DNA of 64,000 nucleotides from VXNE01 sp965203615 (GCA_965203615.1 OZ241900.1:3410001-3474000); one strand, 5' to 3'. Positions 17,620 through 27,657 are shown, numbered from the stretch's first letter. Numbers and translations are program-made. Notes: generated by a model not told the origin, from the sequence alone.

Positions 17620-19959
17620 CTACGTCAGGCCCGGCGGTGGGCCGGCTACGGTAATGCCGACAGCGTTGGCGCGTCCCGCATCATCCACCACGCGAACCGT
17701 GGACCGTCCGGGTTCGGGGGTCCACAGGTAGTCCTCGTCCGGCGCTGAGCGGCCGACGAAGCGGTCGTTGACGAACCAGAACAGGGTCTGCGCGTCATCG
17801 TCGGCAATGGCGGAGAACAGGATGCCGGCGTCTTTGCCGCTTTGCGCCGCATGGTAGATCAGTGTGCGCTGTGGCGACCGTATGCGCGGCGGGAAGCCCG
17901 ATGCGGCAGTCCTGTCCAGGTCGCACTCGGGTGACCACGGCGGCGGACGCCGAATCGCGATGCCGGCGCGCTGGAATACGGCACGTAGGTTGGACGGCCA
18001 GAACTCGAAGACAACCTGCCGGGTGTCCGCATCGGGCTGGCAGGTGCGCAGGCCGGTCTCGGGATCGATCGGAAGTGCCCGGTAAACCGTGGAGACCTTG
18101 ATCGGTGAAACGCCGGGGATGAACCAGGAGGGTGTCGTTCGCGGACAGTGGACGCCGGGAAGGTCGCCGGTCGTGGCGCATACCTGGACCTGGCGAAGAT
18201 TCAACCCCGGTCGTGGCCCGTTGTCGTGGAGAGCGACATCCGTATTTCGAAGGCTGTCGGCGATGGCAAAGAACAGGGGCGCCGCGGCCTCCCTTCCGAC
18301 CAGCGCCGGATTGGCTCGCCCGTCGAAGTTGCCGACCCATACCGAGAGCACGTAGCGACCAATGACACCAACGCTCCAGGCGTCGCGGAAACCGTACGAT
18401 GTACCGGTCTTCCAGGCAACGGCTGATCGCGCTGCCGGTCCGAGCGATGGCGCGTCGGGCCTAGGAACGTCACGCAGCATGTCGAGTACGAGGTAGCTTG
18501 CCTCGGCACTGAGCAGACGCCCTGGCGGGACGTCTGTCTCCATCTGGCCGTCGGGCTCGGTCACGGTTGCGAGACTCCCGCGAAGGCCGCCGCGGGCCAG
18601 CATGGCGTACAGGCGCACCAGTTCCTCCATGGTGATTTCGCTGCCACCGAGCGCCAGGGACAGGCCGTATTCCCCGGCCGTTCGCAACCCTTGCACATTG
18701 GCATCATGGAGCCAGTCGCGGAATCGCCCCACGCCGAGTTCTGCGAGCAGGCCTGCGGCGGGTACATTGCGGCTGTGGATGAGTGCGTCGCGGGCGAACA
18801 CCGGGCCAAGGAACCCCCGATCGAAGTTTTCGGGCGTATAGGCGGCGTAGTGGCGGGGTGCGTCCTCGAGAAGCGTCATGGGGTGTATCAACCCATCGTC
18901 CAGAGCCAGCCCGAAGAGCAACGGCTTGAGCGTGGAACCGGGAGACCGCCGCGCGCGCACGCCGTTGACCTGCCCGTCGATGCCGACATCGAAGAAGTCG
19001 CGCGATCCCACCAGCGCGAGCACTTCCATGCGCTGGTGATCGATCAGCAGGGCGGTGGCGTTCTCGATTCCGTCCCGGCGACGCTTTTCGACATAGTCGC
19101 CGATACGGCTCTCGAGCAGCCCCTGCAGGTCGAGATCGAGTGTCGTGCGAATCTCGGCGGCACCGGTAAGCGTGACGTGATCGCGGACGAAATGCGGGGC
19201 ATGGCCAGGCAGGTCGGCCGGTGACCGGAACGTGGGGTCGAGCAGGGCGCGGGCAACGGTCTCCTCGTCGCTCCGGTCGCGGCCGGTCGACAGCCATGCT
19301 GCCACCAGGCGGTCGCGCGCGGCGCGCAGCCTTGCACGGCCGGCGGCCGAGGCGGGGAAACGTGCCGCGGGGCTTTGCGGAATGACCGCCAGGGACATGG
19401 CTTCGCCCCGGTTGAGCGCGCTCGCCGGCTTGTCGAAGTAGACTCGCGCGGCGGTGCCGACGCCCTCGATGCTGCCTCCGTAGGGTGCCAGGCTGAGGTA
19501 CGCCTCCAGGATTTCCGCCTTGTTGTAATGCCGCTCCAACTGTAGCGCGCGGACCATCTGGACCAACTTGCCCAAGGGCGAGCGGGTATCCAGGTCGAAA
19601 CGCAGTCGCGCAAGTTGCATGGTGATCGTGGAGCCGCCCACAACCCGGCGCCGCTGCACGTAGGTGGTCCACGCCGCGCGCACGAGCGCGGCGGGATCGA
19701 CGCCCGGATGCTGGTGGAAGCGCCGATCCTCGTACAGCAGTGTCGCCTGGCGCATCGCGGGTGCGATCTCGTCGAGCGGTGTGAAAAGGCGGTAGCGCTC
19801 GTCCTTCGCCGGCAGCAACTTGAGCGCGGTTCCATGCCGGTCCGTGACCAGGGTGGAAAAGGAAATGCCCTCGTAAAGCTCCGGCTTTGGCACGAGCGCC
19901 CAGGCGAGGGTCGCGAATGCCGACGCGATACCGAGGCCGACGGCGGTACGCCTGGTCAC
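17620..19959 (-). CDS. pbpC: Penicillin-binding protein 1C
   Basis: 779 residues from a GTG that overlaps the upstream stop (GTGA). An N-terminal membrane anchor is followed by a glycosyltransferase-51 domain (LLYEDRRFHQHPGVDPAALVRA; GGSTITMQLARL; ILEAYLSLAPYGGSIEGVGTAA). The transpeptidase domain has SPGSTLKP (SxxK), SRN (SxN) and WKTGTSYGFRDAW (KTG). The C-terminal PBP1C domain follows, with CATTGDLPGVHCPRT..WFIPG. It polymerises and may cross-link peptidoglycan in the periplasm. Pairing with an alpha-2-macroglobulin gene is a conserved proteobacterial arrangement. Confidence 0.95.
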   Translation of the reverse strand: MTRRTAVGLGIASAFATLAWALVPKPELYEGISFSTLVTDRHGTALKLLPAKDERYRLFTPLDEIAPAMRQATLLYEDRRFHQHPGVDPAALVRAAWTTYVQRRRVVGGSTITMQLARLRFDLDTRSPLGKLVQMVRALQLERHYNKAEILEAYLSLAPYGGSIEGVGTAARVYFDKPASALNRGEAMSLAVIPQSPAARFPASAAGRARLRAARDRLVAAWLSTGRDRSDEETVARALLDPTFRSPADLPGHAPHFVRDHVTLTGAAEIRTTLDLDLQGLLESRIGDYVEKRRRDGIENATALLIDHQRMEVLALVGSRDFFDVGIDGQVNGVRARRSPGSTLKPLLFGLALDDGLIHPMTLLEDAPRHYAAYTPENFDRGFLGPVFARDALIHSRNVPAAGLLAELGVGRFRDWLHDANVQGLRTAGEYGLSLALGGSEITMEELVRLYAMLARGGLRGSLATVTEPDGQMETDVPPGRLLSAEASYLVLDMLRDVPRPDAPSLGPAARSAVAWKTGTSYGFRDAWSVGVIGRYVLSVWVGNFDGRANPALVGREAAAPLFFAIADSLRNTDVALHDNGPRPGLNLRQVQVCATTGDLPGVHCPRTTPSWFIPGVSPIKVSTVYRALPIDPETGLRTCQPDADTRQVVFEFWPSNLRAVFQRAGIAIRRPPPWSPECDLDRTAASGFPPRIRSPQRTLIYHAAQSGKDAGILFSAIADDDAQTLFWFVNDRFVGRSAPDEDYLWTPEPGRSTVRVVDDAGRANAVGITVAGPPPGLT

Positions 19960-22900
19960 GTTGCGTCCACGATGATCCTGCCCGGCGCCGAGCGGCCGCG
20001 CACGCCGCGATGGTACATGGCCGCAGCGTGGGCGGCGGGCACCGCGAAATCGCCCGGGCTGGTCGCCTTCACCCGGTAGCGGATCTCCGTCAGGCGTTCA
20101 CCGAAACTGCCGTAGACCACCAGCCGGTCATCCCGCACGTCGCGATAGTCGGAGGACCAGGGACCAAGGCGCTCGCGAACGGACTCCCTGATGATCTCGA
20201 AGCCGCCCGGCAGGAGGTCGGTGACCGCGACGTTGCGGATCCAGCCGTCCTGGGAACGAACGCGAAGCCGGACAGTGAGTTCGTCACCCACCTGGACACC
20301 TTCGACCGGATCTCCGTGGGCGTCGAGATAGACGCGGTCGATCTCCAGTCCTTCCGCAAGGCGGCTGGTGGGTACCTCGACATCGAACCCGGACTGGCTT
20401 GCCGAGAAATATACGCCGCCTTCGCCTGTCCGGATGTCGACGCGATCCACGGCGGTCGGCAACGACGCTCGCGTGATTGCGCCTTGCGCAACCTCGATGT
20501 CAATTGTTCCATCCGCGTTGCCAGCCACGACCTGGGGTGGCACGAGCGCTCCCCGCTGCTCGAGCATCCGGTGTATCTCGCCGAGTGCGAGGATCGTGTA
20601 GGCGGCGGACAACGTGTTGAAACGGTCCTCGAACACGGGCTCGACCAGAAGCCGAACAGTAGTTTCATCGAGTCGAGCCATGCGATTCGGGAAGTGGCGC
20701 GCCAGCAGGTACACGTACTGCGCATCCCGACCGAGGCGCGTGTCGAAGTCGGTGTCGGGCCGCGAAGAATCTCCCGGTCGATAGTCCTTGATGAGTCGCT
20801 CGGCCAGGGTGTCGTTACGCAGGATGGCATGGCTGGCGGCCATGTAGGCGCTCGCGATGTCGCTCCGCCAGCCATCGTCAAAGTCCCGCTGCAGGGCTTC
20901 CTGTAGCGCGTTGAGGTGGTTGGTGGTGACGGCGCCCTCGCGCGTCAGGACATATATCGCGTAAGCGCGGGTTCTGGCCGCCTCCATTGCGGGCCGTGTC
21001 GTGGCGCCTGCCAGGCGCTGCAGGTAGCCGCGGGCGCGGCTCAGCATGTCGTGGGGAACCGCCATGCCGAGTGAGCGCGCCTCGGCGAGAAAATGGGTGA
21101 TGTACACCGAGGAGAACGGTTCGGCCTCGGCGGAGGTCGCCCAGAAGCGGAATCCTCCGTCGGCATCCTGGCGCCCGCGCAACAGTGTCAGCATCGCGCG
21201 AAACAGCTCCTCGTATTCGGCTCGGTCGAGGCCAAAGGCCGGATAGCGCATCAGGCCCAGTTGGGGAAAGGTCTTGCTGACGATCTGTTCCGCGCATTCG
21301 TGCGGGAACTTTTCGAGGTATTCCAATAGTCCATCGGCCAGCACGAGCGGACTCGCCGAGGCGGCGATGCGACGATCGGCGAAGGCGGCGTGCACCCGGC
21401 GCGGCAACTCGACCCGTACATCTCCATCGGAGTCGAAACCGGACGCCACGGTGGTCTCGAACGGCACCGCAGGCCGCACGGACAGGCTCGTCCGACGTCG
21501 TACGGTTTCATCGCCGAGGCGCGCGGTCACTGTCAGGGACGCGGCCCCGGGAGATGGTCCAGCGCGCAACGGGAACGTCGCGCGGCCTTCGCTGCCCTCG
21601 GCGATGACAATCGGGCCCTGGTCCCCGGTTTCGGCTGCAAGCCGTTCGAGGTCCGTCAGGTCCAGAGCGATCTCCGCCGCCTCACCGGAATCCTCCACCT
21701 GGTTGGCGATGCCGACGGAGAGGTCGAAAATGTCGTTCGGCGCGACTGCGAGCGGCATGTTCGGCGTGATCACGAGGGGGCCGCGAACGGTGACCGGAAT
21801 GGTCCGCGCGCCCAGCCTTGCGCTGCCGACACCTACCGCCATCACGCGCAACTCGCCGTTGAAGTAATCCGGCAGTCCGAAGGCGACCTCCCGCGCCTCG
21901 GGACCCGACTCCCTCACGCCGATCCAGAAGGCCGCCGGCGGTTCGTCCCTGCGCCGGAACGGATTCAGGTTGGCGCCCAGGAGGCGCGCCAGGTCGCCGC
22001 CACCGGGAGCGCTGGCGCGGCGCAGCACTTGGTAATCGGGGAGAATCAGGTCGACCATCTGGTGCGTCTCGACCTGGAGCGCCTTCTTGCGCAGAAACGT
22101 CTCAAGAGGATCGGGCGTCTGGTACTTCGCCACTTGCAGAATCCCTTCGTCCACGGCGAAGAGAACCAGCCGGGCGGGTTCGGCGGTGGCGTAGCGGAGC
22201 CGCATGCTGTCGCCGGGACGCACTTTTTCGGGCACTTCGAGATCGATATCGAGGAGGCGTGCCGTGCGGTCGATGACGAACGGCGCGACGGCGTAGCTCA
22301 GTGGGCTGACGAAAACTTCTTCCGAATCAAAGTCGCGCACGAAGGCGACGTTGACGTAGGCGTTGCCCTCCAGGTCGTCGGGGACGCGGATGCGCGTGAG
22401 CGCCGTGTTGGTGTCGGACCGGAACCACTCGAAGGCATGGACCCGATCGCGCTCGATGGTGACGAGTCCCGTGCCATGGTAGGGCGCGGTGATCTCCAGG
22501 AGTATCTCTTCGCCGGCCCGGTATTCTCGGCGATCGAGCTTGAGGTCGAGTTCCGCATCGCGCTCCAGGTTCCCGGCGAGGTTGGCGGCGCCGGCGATGG
22601 CGAATTCAACCCTGCTCAGCTTGCCGCCGTCGACATCGACCAGTTCCAGTGCGTACCGCCCGGGGCGCGCGGTCGGCAGGCGGTGATCGCTTCCGGACGA
22701 GGCAAGTTCGAACGGCGTGCGTTGCAACTCGTTTTCCTTCTCGACCGACTGGTATGCGTAAGTGCCATTCCTCTGCTTGACCAGAGCGGATACGTAGCGG
22801 CGCTCATACAGCACGGCTTCGACGCCGTCCACGGCGGTCGGCGCGAGGTCCCGGTTGATCGCGAGGAAACGCACCGTCCTCTCGCCGTCGAGAGCGATAA

Positions 22901-25685
22901 AGTCCAGGTCCCCGTCGGCCCTGTAGCCCACCAGCGCCTCTGCGGGCGACATGAGCGTGCCGGCCAGGGCCTTCACACCGCGCCCGCCGCCCGATTCGAA
23001 GCCTTCAGCCGTCAATAGCAGCCGGTAGATGCCATTGTCATACCGACCGATGTCGAACGGGAGGGTGGCGTTGCCGTCTTCGTCGGTCTGTGTCTCCCCG
23101 AGGTCGAGCGTAACGGGCCGCAATGTACTGTCCGGATCGCGGAATGGGTCCATGAACACGAATCCCGGATGCTCGTCGAACCGGGGCGACATGGGCCGCA
23201 GTTCCAGGGTTCCGCTGACGCGCCGCGCCCTTGCGGGGGTGCCGAACAGGTTCTCCAGTTGCACCTGGGCGAAATGTGCGCCGGGCTGCAACCAGCCACG
23301 TTCGGGAAGTTCGCGCGTCGACTCTCCGGGTCCGCGCTCAAGGATGGCCGCCCGGATTCGAAGGCGGTCGGGCTGGTAGTCCTCCACGCTGAATGACGCA
23401 CTTCCCAGGCTACGATGCCGTCGATCATCATCAACGAGGTATACGTTCGCGTGGTACTTGCCCGTGGGAGACTCCGGGCGGGTGGGAAAATCCCAGGTGA
23501 GCAGCCCGTCTTCCGGAAGCGCGACGCGCCGGCTCAACACCGTTGTTTCTCGGGGGTCGATCAGCCGCAGTTCCAGGGGAGCATCGGCAACGGTGCCAAA
23601 GTCGCTCTGGCGCACAACGCCGAAAAGGTGCACTTCCTCGCCCGGCCGATACAGGCCCCGGTCGGTGTAGACGGCAGCCTTCAGGCGATCGGCATCGTCG
23701 GCCCATGTATGTTCTCCGCCGGTATCGAATCCCGACCAGGTGAGTTGCCGATCCCGGCGCCGGTACGGCATGAAAGTCGTATCGTCGCCGTGGCGTACCA
23801 CGAATACGGTGGGTTGCCGGTCGCGTTTGAGTTCGGCCGCCGTCTCGAGCTGGACATGACCGCGCGCGTCCGTGGTCCCTTTTCGCACGGGCAGCCCGTT
23901 CGTGCCCAGCAACTGGACGCGCGCCCCCGATACCGGATCGCCGCTCGCGATCGAATGGACGAACACGTGCTGGCTTCGATCGATGTTGGTCTTCACCAGC
24001 AATCCCAGGTCCGTGACCAGGGCCATGCGACGATCCGAGGTCCCCACCACTCGCTCCAGGTCAGGGTCCCAGCCCTGCACCTTGACGAAGAACAGGCCAC
24101 CCGCGGGGAGGTACGCATCGAGGTCCAGCGTCGTGAACACCTGCTCGCGGAGATGCCGGGGATTCACGTCGATAATGCGCGTGGTCAGCACGGACAGGTT
24201 GTCGGCATCGAACGAGTACCCGGCGAAGTACGGGTCACGGATGTCTCCACGGGTCTGGCTTGCGAGGTGATTGAACGCGTTGGGCAGGAGTTGCTGCACA
24301 TCCACCCTGATCGCGTCCACGCCGCGGGCCGACAACGTCAGCAATCGGTTGCCGGTCAGGGGCAACACGGCGCCGTCCTGTGCGATCTTCGCTTCGCGCG
24401 GGTAGTCTGGCGCTCGCAAGACATCGTCATAGTCAGACCCCAGCACGAAGCCCCCCTCGGAGGTGAGGCCGGCGCGGACTTGGAGGTACACGTAGCGTCC
24501 CATCGGCGCGTCGAAGGCGGCGCTTTGCATCATCGCGGCATCGCGTTGCGTAGGGTTCACGGCCAATTCCAACGGTTGGGAGTTGGCCAGGACGGCCTGC
24601 GTCACCTGCCTCGGTGATTGCCATGCGTAGTTGAAGTAGGTCACCGTGCCGATCTTGTGGTCCCTCGGCAGAACCCACGCCCGCACGCGACTCGCGAAGT
24701 CCGCCGTGTTCACCTGGTCGGTGAAGGTCGCTATCGCGGTCTGTACCGGGATATCGTCCGTGTCGTCGACGATGGACGCCTGGATGCCCCGGATACGGAA
24801 ATAGCTCTCCCGGTCGGGCACTCTCACCTGGACCGAAAGCGGAGTGTCGAAGTCGCCATCGCCATTTGCCGGCTCGAGGCCGCGGGCCAGCGCGACGGTG
24901 ACGAAGCTCTCCCGCTCCGGTATCGATACGATCTCCGAGTGAACATGGGCCGACCGGTCATGCGGGCCGTATTCGATGCCGGCGTCCAGCGGCCGCGCCT
25001 CTCCCGCGCCAGGGGGCTGCCCGGTGTCGCCCGCCTCGCCCATCGACATGCCGAGCCGTTGCTTGAAGTCGACGCGTGACACGGCATGGGAGAAGGTGAA
25101 ACTCGCGACCACGCGTCGTTCCCCGGTCACGTCCGGGTGCTGGTAGAACGCCGCGTTCGTCACCTCCGCCGAGAAGGCCGGCGTCGAAAATGTTGCCTCG
25201 GTTTCCGCCAGGCGAAGTCCCGGGGCGAACAGGTCGCGCGACAGTTGAACGCGGTATTCGCGGTCTGCGGGCCAGTCGTCGGCGGGCAGGAATACCAGGC
25301 GGTTCTCCGTCTCGAATTGCCATTCGCCCGCCATGGCGGGACGCAACTCGATCCCATGGGCAACGGTCTCGCCCACTAGGTCGATGCGTGCCACCGACAG
25401 CGGCGGCGCCGGTGCATCCGGTTCGAGAGAGTATTGAAAGTCGAGACGTAGTGGATCGGGCGTCAGTTCGTCATTGACGGTCGGCGTGATCCCGGGTGCC
25501 TGGACGTTGATCACCACGCGCGGAGGTTGGGGCAGGCTCTGGTAGTAAAGGACTGCGCCGACCGCCGCAGCCGTGCCGACCAGCAGGGCCAGTACCGCCC
25601 ACCCGGCGCGACCAACTCCGAAGCGTCGCAGCCAGGGCGGCGGAATCCAGGAAAACTCGCCAAGCACCTTCGCGCCTAGCGCCAT
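19956..25685 (-). CDS. Bacterial alpha-2-macroglobulin family protein
   Basis: About 1909 residues from the ATG at 25685 (a TTG seven codons upstream is also possible). It is anchored by a single N-terminal membrane helix (about 27-46) rather than a lipobox. The MG-domain pattern is seen in YLVDDDRRHRSLGSASFSVEDYQPDRL, VYTDRGLYRPGEEVHLFGVVRQ and LLDIDLEVPEKVRPGDSMRL. The thioester site reads FPHECAEQIVSK with Cys1464, a CxEQ variant of the common CLEQ. These periplasmic proteins trap proteases and are thought to guard the envelope when peptidoglycan is damaged, working with PBP1C. It is longer than the about 1650 residues of E. coli YfhM. Confidence 0.93.
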   Translation of the reverse strand: MALGAKVLGEFSWIPPPWLRRFGVGRAGWAVLALLVGTAAAVGAVLYYQSLPQPPRVVINVQAPGITPTVNDELTPDPLRLDFQYSLEPDAPAPPLSVARIDLVGETVAHGIELRPAMAGEWQFETENRLVFLPADDWPADREYRVQLSRDLFAPGLRLAETEATFSTPAFSAEVTNAAFYQHPDVTGERRVVASFTFSHAVSRVDFKQRLGMSMGEAGDTGQPPGAGEARPLDAGIEYGPHDRSAHVHSEIVSIPERESFVTVALARGLEPANGDGDFDTPLSVQVRVPDRESYFRIRGIQASIVDDTDDIPVQTAIATFTDQVNTADFASRVRAWVLPRDHKIGTVTYFNYAWQSPRQVTQAVLANSQPLELAVNPTQRDAAMMQSAAFDAPMGRYVYLQVRAGLTSEGGFVLGSDYDDVLRAPDYPREAKIAQDGAVLPLTGNRLLTLSARGVDAIRVDVQQLLPNAFNHLASQTRGDIRDPYFAGYSFDADNLSVLTTRIIDVNPRHLREQVFTTLDLDAYLPAGGLFFVKVQGWDPDLERVVGTSDRRMALVTDLGLLVKTNIDRSQHVFVHSIASGDPVSGARVQLLGTNGLPVRKGTTDARGHVQLETAAELKRDRQPTVFVVRHGDDTTFMPYRRRDRQLTWSGFDTGGEHTWADDADRLKAAVYTDRGLYRPGEEVHLFGVVRQSDFGTVADAPLELRLIDPRETTVLSRRVALPEDGLLTWDFPTRPESPTGKYHANVYLVDDDRRHRSLGSASFSVEDYQPDRLRIRAAILERGPGESTRELPERGWLQPGAHFAQVQLENLFGTPARARRVSGTLELRPMSPRFDEHPGFVFMDPFRDPDSTLRPVTLDLGETQTDEDGNATLPFDIGRYDNGIYRLLLTAEGFESGGGRGVKALAGTLMSPAEALVGYRADGDLDFIALDGERTVRFLAINRDLAPTAVDGVEAVLYERRYVSALVKQRNGTYAYQSVEKENELQRTPFELASSGSDHRLPTARPGRYALELVDVDGGKLSRVEFAIAGAANLAGNLERDAELDLKLDRREYRAGEEILLEITAPYHGTGLVTIERDRVHAFEWFRSDTNTALTRIRVPDDLEGNAYVNVAFVRDFDSEEVFVSPLSYAVAPFVIDRTARLLDIDLEVPEKVRPGDSMRLRYATAEPARLVLFAVDEGILQVAKYQTPDPLETFLRKKALQVETHQMVDLILPDYQVLRRASAPGGGDLARLLGANLNPFRRRDEPPAAFWIGVRESGPEAREVAFGLPDYFNGELRVMAVGVGSARLGARTIPVTVRGPLVITPNMPLAVAPNDIFDLSVGIANQVEDSGEAAEIALDLTDLERLAAETGDQGPIVIAEGSEGRATFPLRAGPSPGAASLTVTARLGDETVRRRTSLSVRPAVPFETTVASGFDSDGDVRVELPRRVHAAFADRRIAASASPLVLADGLLEYLEKFPHECAEQIVSKTFPQLGLMRYPAFGLDRAEYEELFRAMLTLLRGRQDADGGFRFWATSAEAEPFSSVYITHFLAEARSLGMAVPHDMLSRARGYLQRLAGATTRPAMEAARTRAYAIYVLTREGAVTTNHLNALQEALQRDFDDGWRSDIASAYMAASHAILRNDTLAERLIKDYRPGDSSRPDTDFDTRLGRDAQYVYLLARHFPNRMARLDETTVRLLVEPVFEDRFNTLSAAYTILALGEIHRMLEQRGALVPPQVVAGNADGTIDIEVAQGAITRASLPTAVDRVDIRTGEGGVYFSASQSGFDVEVPTSRLAEGLEIDRVYLDAHGDPVEGVQVGDELTVRLRVRSQDGWIRNVAVTDLLPGGFEIIRESVRERLGPWSSDYRDVRDDRLVVYGSFGERLTEIRYRVKATSPGDFAVPAAHAAAMYHRGVRGRSAPGRIIVDAT

Positions 25686-25899
25686 GAGCCACGCCCCCGC
25701 AATCAAGCCAAGGGGTCAAGCTTAGGAGGCTCTTGGCCGGACAACAACGGAAGAAACTTGCGACCGGGTTTATGCGGCGTACAGCTACGTACCATAAGTC
25801 ATTGATTTTAACTGGCCTGGCCCGTGATTAGTGCGGGGCATTCGCGGTTCGCAGTCCTATACTGTGGTGCATTGATCCACAGGCGGGAGGTGAAGCGAG

Positions 25900-27324
25900 A
25901 TGAGAAGGGGACTCGCGGTTCTTTTGGGCTTGTCGCTTGCCTGGTGTAGCCCGGCGGCGATGGCGCTGTCCGTGTTCGACGTCATCGAGTTGACAAGGAA
26001 CGGTTACGACGAGGCGGAGATCGAGCGCCTGATCGAAGTCACCAACGCGCGATTCGTTGTCGACGTGGACAGCCTGCTGGCGCTCGGCGAGGCGAACGTC
26101 GCGGACGAGATCATTACGCTGATGCTGGAACGTGGCGGTGTGCCCCAGGAGGATCCGTCGGAGACGGACCAGCTCATCACGTTGCGGGAAGCGGGCTTTT
26201 CGGAAGAGACGATCCTGCAGTTCGTTCGACACAAGAACGTCTGCGAGCCTTTGGCGGACGAGGAAGAGCATCGGCTTGGCCAGGCGGGATTCAGCGGTGC
26301 ATTCCTGCGGGAGATTCGCGATCAGGTTGAAGATTGCCGGAAGGAGCGCGAATCGATCGTAATGGTCGAACCCGTGCCGGAGCAGGTTTACGATGAAACG
26401 CCGGCGCAGGTGACGCGCGTCTATCGGACCGCCGACACGGTTTATCCCGCTTCGTATCCGGTGCGCTATCCGAGGACCACCTACTACCCGCCGCGTTACT
26501 ACGGAATCTACGATAGCTACTACTATCACGACCGCATCACGCGCGTGTATCCCGTGATCGTTTACCGCGACTACAGCGGCCATAGGCACCGCCACCACAA
26601 GGCAGGTCACCGCCATGGAAAGCACGGCAAGGCTGGCCACCGGGGGCGCGACCATGACCGCCGCCGCCACGATGGCGACCGACGTCGGGCGGACCGACGG
26701 GGAGACCGGCACGATGGCGACCGGGACCGGCGACGCAGAAGGGATTCGGGAGGTGCGCCGCTTAGGCCACATCCGCGGATGGACCCGAATCCCCCGGTCC
26801 TGGTTGGCACAACGCCACCAAACTCGGTAGTCCCGCCTGCCGGTTCGCCGGAAAGGGTGCGGCGGGATGTCCGGAAACGGATACAAGACCCCGTGTCCAC
26901 GAAGCCGTTCGTTCCGGTTCAAAGACGTACGGAACGATCCAGCCGACCCAGATCCCCGGGTGTGCCGAGCGACGTGCGACGGCGCGTTGAACGTTCCGAG
27001 CCAGGGCGGAGGGTGCCGATCTCGACGCCTCCCCGCCCGAGGGCGTCCACTCCGATTGCCCCGACGCGGCCCGAGCCCCGGTACCGGCCGCAGCAAAGGT
27101 CCCAGCCGGCAATGCCGCCGCAACGGGTTCCACGGGTAGTGGCGCCGACCCGGACCACGCCGGTAACGCCGCCACGGCCAAGGGCAGTGTCGCCGCCGCA
27201 GAGTCGGCGGGCAACGTCGCCTCCACGGCGTCCGTCGGCAGTGTCGCCACCGCCAGTTGTCACGGATGTGAGACGCCCGCCGAGGGCGAAGAGGGTCGAG
27301 CAGGTCGAGACCCACGAGAAGTAG
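25900..27324 (+). CDS. Secreted low-complexity protein, His/Arg- and Pro-rich
   Basis: 474 residues with a clear signal peptide (MRRGLAVLLGLSLAWCSPAAMA) and GGGAGGTG upstream. Residues 24-150 are helical and contain repeat-like units of a short 'LxxxGxxexxIxxxv' type (DVIELTRNGYDEAEIERLI; LITLREAGFSEETILQFV; HRLGQAGFSGAFLREI). Then come a Tyr-rich stretch, a His-Lys-Arg-Gly stretch near 228-250, Arg-Asp repeats, and a long Pro/Arg/Ser tail. I do not recognise the family. The ordered head and basic disordered tail suggest binding to a polyanion or the cell wall, but this is a guess. A TATACT at 25858 may be its -10. Confidence 0.6.
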   Translation: MRRGLAVLLGLSLAWCSPAAMALSVFDVIELTRNGYDEAEIERLIEVTNARFVVDVDSLLALGEANVADEIITLMLERGGVPQEDPSETDQLITLREAGFSEETILQFVRHKNVCEPLADEEEHRLGQAGFSGAFLREIRDQVEDCRKERESIVMVEPVPEQVYDETPAQVTRVYRTADTVYPASYPVRYPRTTYYPPRYYGIYDSYYYHDRITRVYPVIVYRDYSGHRHRHHKAGHRHGKHGKAGHRGRDHDRRRHDGDRRRADRRGDRHDGDRDRRRRRDSGGAPLRPHPRMDPNPPVLVGTTPPNSVVPPAGSPERVRRDVRKRIQDPVSTKPFVPVQRRTERSSRPRSPGVPSDVRRRVERSEPGRRVPISTPPRPRASTPIAPTRPEPRYRPQQRSQPAMPPQRVPRVVAPTRTTPVTPPRPRAVSPPQSRRATSPPRRPSAVSPPPVVTDVRRPPRAKRVEQVETHEK

Positions 27325-27336
27325 CGCCCTGCCTGT

Positions 27337-27361
27337 CGCGGGCGGTGCCGCGTCGCCCGCG
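27337..27361 (+). terminator. Strong GC hairpin after the low-complexity gene
   Basis: CGCGGGCG, nine-base loop, CGCCCGCG: a perfect 8-bp stem 13 bases after the stop codon and before tRNA-Gly. No T-run follows, so it may end transcription only weakly or with Rho. Confidence 0.45.
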
Positions 27362-27398
27362 AACACCCTGTAGTAGCATTGGCGACGTTCGTTTGAAG

Positions 27399-27473
27399 GC
27401 GGGCGTCGTATAACGGTTATTACCCCAGCTTCCCAAGCTGGAGACGTGGGTTCGACTCCCATCGCCCGCTCCA
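27399..27473 (+). tRNA. tRNA-Gly (anticodon CCC)
   Basis: 75 bases including an encoded CCA end. The acceptor stem is GCGGGCG/CGCCCGC. The anticodon stem-loop is CCAGC-TTCCCAA-GCTGG with anticodon CCC at the loop centre. The T arm is GTGGGTTCGACTCCCAT. It reads GGG glycine codons. A fragment of the dispersed palindromic repeat lies 12 bases downstream. Confidence 0.96.
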
Positions 27474-27485
27474 GAACGCGCTTCC

Positions 27486-27543
27486 ATGCGAGACGAGCGG
27501 GGCCGGGCCACAGGCGAAGCCGAAGGCGTCGGCTGTGGGGCAC
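27486..27543 (-). repeat. Dispersed palindromic repeat, copy B (short form beside tRNA-Gly)
   Basis: On the minus strand it reads GTGCCCCACAGCCGACGCC, TTCGGCTTCGCCTGTGG, then CCCGGCCCCGCTCGTC. This is the left arm and the start of the right arm without the GCGAGGGG core, like the 59.4-kb units. It shares the flanking CGCCCATTG with the 49.4-kb copy. The rest of 27544-27657 shows no gene. The following protease gene could be read with an upstream extension into this repeat, but that part has no homology. Confidence 0.75.
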
Positions 27544-27657
27544 GCGCAATGGGCGACCAATGGGGCACTTTTCCGCGATCTGCGGGTCCAACGGGAGTCG
27601 CCTGACTCGCAAGTTCCGCCGCGACCCGGTGATGTTCGAAATGTCCGGTCCAATTCA

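Noticed and set aside
25828..27612. A 594-codon antisense frame across the low-complexity protein and tRNA-Gly
   Set aside because: It crosses a tRNA gene and a repeat and has no homology. The plus-strand gene has a signal peptide and ribosome site.
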